From assembly GCA_910584245.1 (NCBI GenBank), contig CAJTZF010000005.1, positions 32,302 through 96,301 on the forward strand: 64,000 nt of DNA. Direction: 5' to 3'. The translations under genes were made by a program, and so were the position numbers. This document shows positions 58,159 to 64,000 of this stretch, piece after piece. The number at the start of each line of letters is the position of its first letter. Position 1 is the stretch's first letter. The DNA comes from an uncultured Eubacterium sp. (GTDB lineage Bacteria > Bacillota > Clostridia > Lachnospirales > Lachnospiraceae). Under the pieces are notes generated by a model. It saw only the letters and a list, made by a program, of their open reading frames with translations. It was not told the DNA's origin and made no database searches.

Positions 58159-60189
58159 ATGAAGAATATAAAACTGGCGACTAAAATAAGCATTATAGTT
58201 ATATCTATTTTGACGATCGGCCTAGTTGTATTGTGGAAGAGTACGGATTTAAAAGTGTCCTCAATTATGAAAGACCAGATTATGGATGAGATGGATGACG
58301 CTCTAAAGACGCGCGGGAAAATTATTGAGCAGTATGTGCAGGAGGCGGAATCTTATTTGATTGCATTCGGACAATCACTGGAATTGAAAGAAGCTCTCAA
58401 AAATCCAAACGATCCAGCTGTGATCGCGAATGCACAGAGCTATACCGAGAGCTATGCGCAGGTGAATAAAAATTTGGAGAACGTATATCTGGGTGATTAC
58501 AACACGAAGGTGTTGACTTCTTTTGTGAAAGGGCCGATTGGCAAGACGCTGCGTGAGGGAGATGCCTTAAAGCAGCTGCACGACGAGGTGTTTGATTCCA
58601 AGGATATTTGGAATACGGGTATTATGGCTTCCCTCTCTACCGGGGAGCAGGTTGTATCCATGTATTATCCAGTGTATAACGGCAATGAGCCGCTTGGTTA
58701 TGTCGGAGGCGCAATTTATGCACAGGATTTGAAAAATACGCTGGATGGGATGACAGAAGGAGAAAATAAAACGGATTATATGCTGCTGGATGCAGCAAAA
58801 AGTACATATATTTTCTGTCCAGACCAGGAAAAGATCGGAGCTGAGATTCAGGAGGAAAACATATCTAAAGTGATTGAGCTCGCGAAGGGCAGTGACGGGG
58901 CGGCAGCTTCCCACGAATTTGTGGAAAACGGAAAAGATATGCTGGCGTTGTATCAATATATGCCGGATCGTGACTGGGTGCTCGTTATATTGACTGACCG
59001 CGAGGTAGCGTTTGCTCCAGTATATCAGATGACGATCCTTCTTCTTATTATTTGCGCGGTTATACTGGTCGTTATTTCGTTAGGTGTATGGGGATCGGGA
59101 CAGTTTATTGCGAAAGATATTGTGAAGGTATCGCAGATGATTCATGAAATTGGAACGTTGGATTTGACCCTTCGCCATAAATTGGAACGGTTTGGATCGA
59201 GGAAGGATGAAGTGGGCATGATTGCGAAGGCCACACAGCACTTGACAGACGCTGTCAGCCATGCCGTTCAGTTGATCCAGGAGAAGAGCAGTGAGCTGTT
59301 GGATGTTTCAGAGACACTTCATTCGGGAGCGGATATCACGAAGGGGTCTGTTGAAAATGTCGAGAAGGCCATTAATGAAATTGCCGAGAGTACGATCCAG
59401 CAGGCGACCGATACCCAGCAGGCAGTCGGGACGGTCCGCCATATCGGTGAGGCAATTGAGAAGACGATGAATGAGACGGAGACATTGAGCGAATATGCCG
59501 GAAGCATCCAGAAAACGAGCGAAGAAATGCGCAATACAGTGAGAGGCTTGTCGGAAGTAAATGGCAATACGGAGCAGGCAATTGATGAGATCAGCGCGCA
59601 GACGATATCTACAAATGAATCGGCGATGAAGATCAAGGATGCGGCCCAGTTGATTACCTCTATTGCGGAAGAAACGAATATGCTGTCGTTGAACGCCTCT
59701 ATCGAGGCTGCCCGTGCTGGTGAGCAGGGAAGAGGATTTGCGGTAGTTGCCAGCCAGATTCAAAAGCTTGCTGAGCAGTCCAATGATTCCGCCAAACTCA
59801 TCGACAGTATCATCGTGAATTTGATTGAGGATTCCAATAATGCGGTGGAGACAATGCATAAGATGAAAGATATTATGCTGGAACAGAGCAAGCAGCTCAC
59901 CTACACAGAAGAACAGTTCTCTGAAATTTACTCGAATATAGAAGTGACGAAACAGGGTATTACGACGATTTATGACTCTGTGAGAAATATGAATAAAGAA
60001 AGGCTTGTAGTCGTGGACGTTGTGCAGAAGCTGTCCGAAATTGCTTCGGATAATGCCGCCGGCACAGAGCAAATACTGGCATCCACGGAAATGCTTGAGA
60101 CGACGGTAAGGGACGTATCCGACGCGTCTGAACAGCTCGTCACTGTATCAAGTAATATCGGGGAGAGTGTCAGTGGCTTTACGGTTTAA
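58159..60189 (+). CDS. Methyl-accepting chemotaxis protein, dCache type (copy 1)
   Basis: The 676-residue receptor has an N-terminal membrane segment (about 8-27), an extracellular sensor resembling dCache (about 30-285), and a second membrane segment (about 290-315). A HAMP region leads to a signalling domain with the tip SIAEETNMLSLNASIEAARA. It should feed the CheA/CheW pathway; the ligand is unknown. AGGAGGAAGAG precedes the ATG. It is paralogous to the next gene and so similar that they arose by tandem duplication. Confidence 0.92.
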   Translation: MKNIKLATKISIIVISILTIGLVVLWKSTDLKVSSIMKDQIMDEMDDALKTRGKIIEQYVQEAESYLIAFGQSLELKEALKNPNDPAVIANAQSYTESYAQVNKNLENVYLGDYNTKVLTSFVKGPIGKTLREGDALKQLHDEVFDSKDIWNTGIMASLSTGEQVVSMYYPVYNGNEPLGYVGGAIYAQDLKNTLDGMTEGENKTDYMLLDAAKSTYIFCPDQEKIGAEIQEENISKVIELAKGSDGAAASHEFVENGKDMLALYQYMPDRDWVLVILTDREVAFAPVYQMTILLLIICAVILVVISLGVWGSGQFIAKDIVKVSQMIHEIGTLDLTLRHKLERFGSRKDEVGMIAKATQHLTDAVSHAVQLIQEKSSELLDVSETLHSGADITKGSVENVEKAINEIAESTIQQATDTQQAVGTVRHIGEAIEKTMNETETLSEYAGSIQKTSEEMRNTVRGLSEVNGNTEQAIDEISAQTISTNESAMKIKDAAQLITSIAEETNMLSLNASIEAARAGEQGRGFAVVASQIQKLAEQSNDSAKLIDSIIVNLIEDSNNAVETMHKMKDIMLEQSKQLTYTEEQFSEIYSNIEVTKQGITTIYDSVRNMNKERLVVVDVVQKLSEIASDNAAGTEQILASTEMLETTVRDVSDASEQLVTVSSNIGESVSGFTV

Positions 60190-60222
60190 AAAAGCGCCAT
60201 TTTATCACATAATTACTATGGT

Positions 60223-60267
60223 TGCCTCCCCTTCGTTTCCGGTATGGAATAACGGGGGAGGCATTTT
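60223..60267 (+). terminator. Terminator between the chemoreceptor genes
   Basis: TGCCTCCCC (60223-60231) pairs with GGGGAGGCA (60255-60263), followed by TTTT. It ends copy 1 before the ribosome site of copy 2. Confidence 0.8.
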
Positions 60268-60292
60268 CATTTAAAAATAGGAGGGTTTACAC

Positions 60293-62326
60293 ATGAAAAA
60301 CATGAAACTGGCTACCAAAATAAGTATTATCGTAATTAGCATTTTGACTCTTGGTCTTGTTGTGCTCTGGCGGATTACGGATACAAGAATTTCGTCTGTT
60401 ATGGAGACCCAGATAATGGACGAGTTAAACGATGCGATTGAGACAAGAGGGGAAATCATTGAGCAGTATATTGCATCCACCGAGGCTTATCTCGTTGGCT
60501 ATGGGCAATTCCCGGGATTAAAGGACGCTCTCAGGAAACCGGATGATGCCGGTGCCATTGCAGCCGCCCAGCAGTATACGGAGAGTTATGGAAAAGAGAA
60601 TCCCAATCTGGAAAATATTTATTTGGGTGATTACAATTCGAAGGTTTTAGTTTCGTTCGTGAAGGGGCCGATCGGCAAGACACTCCGCGAGGGGGACAGC
60701 CTGAAGCAGCTGAGGGATTCCGTTTTTGGTACGAAGGGGATATTGAATACGGGTATTATGTTATCTCCGACGACGGAAAAGCAAGTTGTTTCCATGTACT
60801 ATCCTCTGTATGAGGGGGACAAGCCTCTCGGATATGTCGGGGCGGCAGTTTATGCAGAGGAACTTAGAAATACATTGGATGCCCTATCGGGCGAGGGCGC
60901 AAGTAAGACGGATTATATGCTGTTAGACGCGGCGAAGGGTACTTATATTTTCTGTGCGGATGAGGCGAAAATAGGTACGGAGATTCAGGAAGAAAACGTA
61001 TCAAAGGTGATTGAGCTTGCGCAGAATGGACAGGGAACGGAGGCTTCGTATGAATACACAGAGGGTGGAAAGGATATGCTCGCGGTGTACCAGTATATGC
61101 CGGAGAGGAACTGGGTGCTCGTTATTTTGACGGACAAGGATGTTTCCTTTGCACCGGTTGACCGGATAACAGTTCTTCTGCTTGTGGTGTGCGGCATTCT
61201 TTTACTGCTCATTTCCGTCGGCGTATGGGTGGCAGGAAAGCTTATTGCCAAGGATATTGTCAGGGTGGCACAGATGATTCGGGAAATCGGAACGTTGGAT
61301 CTGACCCTTCGGCACAATCTGGATACGTACAGCTCGCGCAGCGACGAGGTGGGGATGATTGCAAAGGCTACCTTTTATTTGACCGATACAGTAAGTGGCG
61401 CCGTCACATTAATGAAAGAGAAGAGTGAGCAGCTGTTACATACTTCTGAGAAATTACATACGGGTTCTGATGTCACAAGAGGCACGGTCGAAAAAGTGGA
61501 AAAAGCCATTAATGATATTTCGGAGAGTTCAATACAGCAGGCAACCGATACGAATCAGACAGTGGGAAGCGTGCTTCATATTGGAGAGACGATTAAGCAG
61601 ACGATGAGCGAGACGGAGACGTTGAGCGGATATGCCGGCAGTATACAGAAGACAAGCGAAGAAATGCGTGATACGGTGAGAGGTTTGTCAAAAGTGAGTG
61701 ACGATACCGAAAGAGTAATTGATGAGATTAGCGCGCAGACGATATCTACAAATAAATCGGCGATGCAAATTAAAGATGCGGCCCAGCTCATTACTTCGAT
61801 TGCAGAGGAGACGAACATGTTGTCCCTGAACGCTTCGATTGAGGCGGCGCGTGCCGGGGAGCAGGGAAAGGGATTTGCAGTAGTGGCGAGCCAGATTCAA
61901 AAGCTGGCGGAACAGTCCAATGATTCAGCGAGACAAATTGATAGTATTATCGTATCCCTGATTGAGGAGTCCAATAATGCAGTGGAGACGATGCATAAGA
62001 TGAAAGAGATTATGTTAGAGCAGAGCCGCCAGCTCTCCTATACAGAAGACCAGTTCGCTGAAATTTATGAAAATATCGAAGTGACGAAACGCGGGGTAAC
62101 AACAATCTATGATACAGTGAGAAGTATGGACGAGGAGAGGCTTTCTGTCGTAAATGTTGTGAAGAAGCTGTCAGAGATTGCTTCGGATAATGCGTCTGGT
62201 ACGAAAGAAATACTTTCGTCGACGGAGATGCTCAACAATATGATAAAGGATGTAACCGATGCGTCGGAGGATCTTTTGGCTGTTTCCAATAAAATAGAGG
62301 AAAGTGTAAGCGGATTTACTGTGTAG
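60293..62326 (+). CDS. Methyl-accepting chemotaxis protein, dCache type (copy 2)
   Basis: The 677-residue receptor is collinear with copy 1. The first 25 residues and the cytoplasmic tip are nearly identical, and the sensor domain (about 30-285) is less so, suggesting different ligands. It has the same two membrane segments, HAMP and signalling tip SIAEETNMLSLNASIEAARA. AGGAGGGTTT precedes the ATG. No separate promoter is evident between the terminator and start, so it may depend on read-through or an undetected promoter. Confidence 0.92.
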   Translation: MKNMKLATKISIIVISILTLGLVVLWRITDTRISSVMETQIMDELNDAIETRGEIIEQYIASTEAYLVGYGQFPGLKDALRKPDDAGAIAAAQQYTESYGKENPNLENIYLGDYNSKVLVSFVKGPIGKTLREGDSLKQLRDSVFGTKGILNTGIMLSPTTEKQVVSMYYPLYEGDKPLGYVGAAVYAEELRNTLDALSGEGASKTDYMLLDAAKGTYIFCADEAKIGTEIQEENVSKVIELAQNGQGTEASYEYTEGGKDMLAVYQYMPERNWVLVILTDKDVSFAPVDRITVLLLVVCGILLLLISVGVWVAGKLIAKDIVRVAQMIREIGTLDLTLRHNLDTYSSRSDEVGMIAKATFYLTDTVSGAVTLMKEKSEQLLHTSEKLHTGSDVTRGTVEKVEKAINDISESSIQQATDTNQTVGSVLHIGETIKQTMSETETLSGYAGSIQKTSEEMRDTVRGLSKVSDDTERVIDEISAQTISTNKSAMQIKDAAQLITSIAEETNMLSLNASIEAARAGEQGKGFAVVASQIQKLAEQSNDSARQIDSIIVSLIEESNNAVETMHKMKEIMLEQSRQLSYTEDQFAEIYENIEVTKRGVTTIYDTVRSMDEERLSVVNVVKKLSEIASDNASGTKEILSSTEMLNNMIKDVTDASEDLLAVSNKIEESVSGFTV

Positions 62327-62391
62327 TTCACACCGTGTGCGCATACCTTTCTTTTGGAAACCAGTAACGAAAAAGGAAGGGAAGTGAGATC

Positions 62392-63138
62392 GTGGGAATA
62401 CCTGTAAAGCTTGAGGTCTTTGAGGGCCCCTTGGATTTGCTGCTTCATTTGATTGAAAAAAATAAAGTGGATATTTATGATATTCCCATCGTTCTCATTA
62501 CCGAGCAGTATTTGGATTATGTGAGCCAGATGGATGCCAAGGATATGGATGTGATGAGTGAGTTTCTTGTGATGGCGGCGACGCTTGTTCGTATTAAGTC
62601 CAAAATGCTTTTGCCGCCGGAGGAGGAAGAAGAGGAAGAGTATGAGGATCCAAGGCAGGAACTGGTAGAGCGTATTCTTGAATACAAGATGTATAAATAT
62701 GCGTCCTTTGAATTAAAGGACAGGCAGATTGACGCCGGTAGAATGCTGTTTAAGGAGCCTACTATTCCAGACGAAATACTGGATTTTAAAGAGGATGTTC
62801 CGATCGAGGAATTGTTAAGCGATATTACGCTGGCGAAGCTGCAGGGTATTTTTCATTCGGTTATGAAAAAGCAGATAGAAAAGATTGATCCGATTCGAAG
62901 CAAGTTTGGTGAAATTGAGAAAGAGGAGATCAGTCTCGAGGATCATATCGTATTTTTGGGTGAGTATGCGAGAAAGCATCGTACGTTCCGCTTTCGGAAG
63001 CTCTTGGAAAAGGGCAGGGGAAAGACGTATGTGATCGTTACATTTCTCGGTATTTTAGAGATGATGAAGATGGGAAAGCTCTCGATCATTCAGGAAAAAT
63101 TGTTTGATGATATCCGGATTACGTATGTGGAGGAATAG
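62392..63138 (+). CDS. scpA: Segregation and condensation protein A
   Basis: The 248-residue kleisin subunit joins SMC heads in chromosome condensation. It starts VKLEVFEGPLDLLLHLIEKNKVDIYDIP (here cited in part), the hallmark of ScpA. The C-terminal winged helix is seen in VIVTFLGILEMMKMGKLS. GTG 62392 follows GGAAGGGAAGTGAG. It is directly followed by scpB, whose ATG starts at the next base. Confidence 0.95.
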   Translation: MGIPVKLEVFEGPLDLLLHLIEKNKVDIYDIPIVLITEQYLDYVSQMDAKDMDVMSEFLVMAATLVRIKSKMLLPPEEEEEEEYEDPRQELVERILEYKMYKYASFELKDRQIDAGRMLFKEPTIPDEILDFKEDVPIEELLSDITLAKLQGIFHSVMKKQIEKIDPIRSKFGEIEKEEISLEDHIVFLGEYARKHRTFRFRKLLEKGRGKTYVIVTFLGILEMMKMGKLSIIQEKLFDDIRITYVEE

Positions 63139-63762
63139 ATGGTGAATATAAAAGAATTGGAAGCGGTCATAGAAGCAATTTTATTTACGATGGGGGAGGC
63201 GGTCGAGGTTGAGAGAATCGCGGCGGCTGTTGAACACGACGAGGATACGATACGGCGTCTGATTCGGAATATGATGACCCGTTATGAGGAGGGTGACCGG
63301 GGAATCCGTATTATTGAGCTGGATGGGTCTTTTCAGCTCTGTACAAAACCGGAGATGTATGAATATCTGATTAAAGTTGCGCATGTGCCCAAAAAACATG
63401 TACTCACAGATGTGATGTTGGAAACGCTGTCGATCATTGCTTATAAACAGCCAATTACACGGCTGGAAATCGAAAAGATCCGGGGTGTCAAGTGCGACCA
63501 TGCGGTCAATAAATTAATTGAATACAATTTGATCTGTGAGGCGGGACGGCTCGACGCCCCGGGACGGCCGCTGTTATTTGCTACGACGGAAGAGTTCTTG
63601 CGGTATTTCGGTATTGAATCGTTAGAGGAGCTCCCTATTCTGAACCAGGAGACGATTGAGAATTTCAAAGAAGAGGCAGAGAGAGAAGTAATGAGGGAAC
63701 TTTCCCAAGGTAGTGTGAAAGAAATTATAGACTCAGAAGAGGGTGCAGGGCACCCTCTTTGA
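63139..63762 (+). CDS. scpB: Segregation and condensation protein B
   Basis: The 207-residue partner of ScpA and SMC. It contains two winged helices; LEAVIEAILFTMGEAVEVERI at the start (in part) and LETLSIIAYKQPITRLEIEKIRG (in part) are characteristic. Its last codons form half of the hairpin at 63737-63759. It starts directly after the scpA stop with TGGAGGAATAG upstream. Confidence 0.95.
   Translation: MVNIKELEAVIEAILFTMGEAVEVERIAAAVEHDEDTIRRLIRNMMTRYEEGDRGIRIIELDGSFQLCTKPEMYEYLIKVAHVPKKHVLTDVMLETLSIIAYKQPITRLEIEKIRGVKCDHAVNKLIEYNLICEAGRLDAPGRPLLFATTEEFLRYFGIESLEELPILNQETIENFKEEAEREVMRELSQGSVKEIIDSEEGAGHPL
63737..63759. terminator. Hairpin at the end of scpB
   Basis: AAGAGGGTGC and GCACCCTCTT form a 10-bp stem around a 3-base loop and overlap the scpB stop. 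There is only a short T-run, so it could act for either of the converging genes. Confidence 0.6.
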
Positions 63763-63773
63763 CCTCACCACAT

Positions 63774-64000
63774 AATTATTTATAATCAACGAAATCTACA
63801 TAAAAATTCCGGTAATCCGTGCGCCGCTCCTTTGTGGCTGCAACGCCCGTAATTATTTATAATCAACTAAATCTACATAAAAATTCCGGTAATCCGTGCG
63901 CCGCTCCTTTGTGGCTGCAACGCCCGTAATTATTTATAATCAACTAAATCTACATAAAAATTCCGGTAATCCGTGCGCCGCTCCTTTGTGGCTGCAACGC
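63774..64000. repeat. 77-bp tandem repeat, three copies reaching the window edge
   Basis: Units start at 63774, 63851 and 63928 (the last is cut at the window end after 73 bases). Within the visible bases the second and third are identical, and the first differs at one position (CAACGAAATC against CAACTAAATC). The period is 77, not a multiple of 3. The unit corresponds to the 3' end of a leftward gene. Confidence 0.95.
63930..64000 (-). CDS. 3' end of a leftward gene, product unknown
   Basis: On the minus strand the rightmost repeat unit reads VAATKERRTDYRNFYVDLV, then DYK and a stop at 63930-63932. It looks like a true protein C-terminus because the frame is open to the window edge. The other two repeat units are untranslated copies of the same end. 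The gene converges on scpB. Only about 22 codons are visible, so no family can be named. Confidence 0.45.
   Translation of the reverse strand, partial: VAATKERRTDYRNFYVDLVDYK

Noticed and set aside
59308..60072. Minus-strand frame of 254 codons inside the first chemoreceptor gene
   Set aside because: It lies fully antisense to the conserved signalling domain and a similar shadow exists in the paralog, so it follows from codon constraints.
63774..64000. CRISPR array
   Set aside because: The 77-bp units abut with no unique spacers and encode the end of a gene, so this is a plain tandem repeat. No CRISPR array or cas gene was seen in the window.

Overview
The window comes from a Gram-positive, low-to-moderate GC anaerobe, most likely of the Lachnospiraceae/Clostridia. 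The evidence is strong AGGAGG ribosome binding sites, GTG and TTG starts, a HrcA/CIRCE-controlled groESL operon, a GGGtGRT protein with its NifU-like partner, and the order rlmN-stp-prkC-rsgA-rpe. No species can be named from the sequence alone.

Layout. (1) 1-6.9 kb: housekeeping run murF (5' cut by the window), priA, def, fmt, rsmB, rlmN, mostly overlapping or closely spaced. (2) 6.9-8.8 kb: an AT-rich insert between rlmN and stp. It holds a leftward pair, a 2-TM/coiled-coil protein and a 49-residue protein, and ends in a decayed second copy of the rlmN 3' end, which looks like the scar of an old site-specific integration. (3) 8.8-18.4 kb: stp, prkC, rsgA, rpe, a NYN-like protein, glnS, a DUF2225 protein, a putative metal permease and a DUF6062-like protein. 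(4) 18.5-20.7 kb: groES-groEL with promoter, CIRCE and terminator. (5) 20.7-23.0 kb: a leftward ABC exporter whose ATPase gene is frameshifted, plus a MerR regulator with two HTH domains. (6) 23.2-25.0 kb: NifU-like scaffold and GGGtGRT protein.

(7) 24.93-44.04 kb: a 19.1 kb integrated element in the 3' end of the GGGtGRT gene, bounded by 29-bp att repeats (27/29 identical). It carries a tyrosine integrase, an S24/LexA-type repressor with operators, Cro-like regulators, a primase-helicase, a sigma-like regulator and a complete contractile-tail cassette. The tail genes are terminator, sheath, tube, frameshifted chaperone, tape measure, LysM protein, CHAP-hub, spike/baseplate and fibre, followed by lysis genes. 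No terminase, portal, protease or capsid gene is present. The best reading is a phage-tail-like bacteriocin (R-type tailocin) that still has its integration and SOS-control modules. A recently beheaded prophage or a helper-dependent satellite is the alternative.

(8) 44.1-46.8 kb: tRNA-Glu(CUC) with its own promoter, a doubly frameshifted zinc-ribbon membrane protein gene, and an ABC exporter. (9) 46.8-57.2 kb: rimP-nusA-ylxR-ylxQ-infB-rbfA-nrnA-truB-ribF, the classical translation/transcription operon, preceded by a promoter and an 11-bp leader hairpin, then a Na/Pi cotransporter and a membrane-tethered phosphoesterase. (10) 58.1-62.3 kb: two tandem paralogous chemoreceptors. (11) 62.4-64 kb: scpA-scpB, then a 77-bp tandem repeat derived from the 3' end of a converging gene that continues beyond the window.
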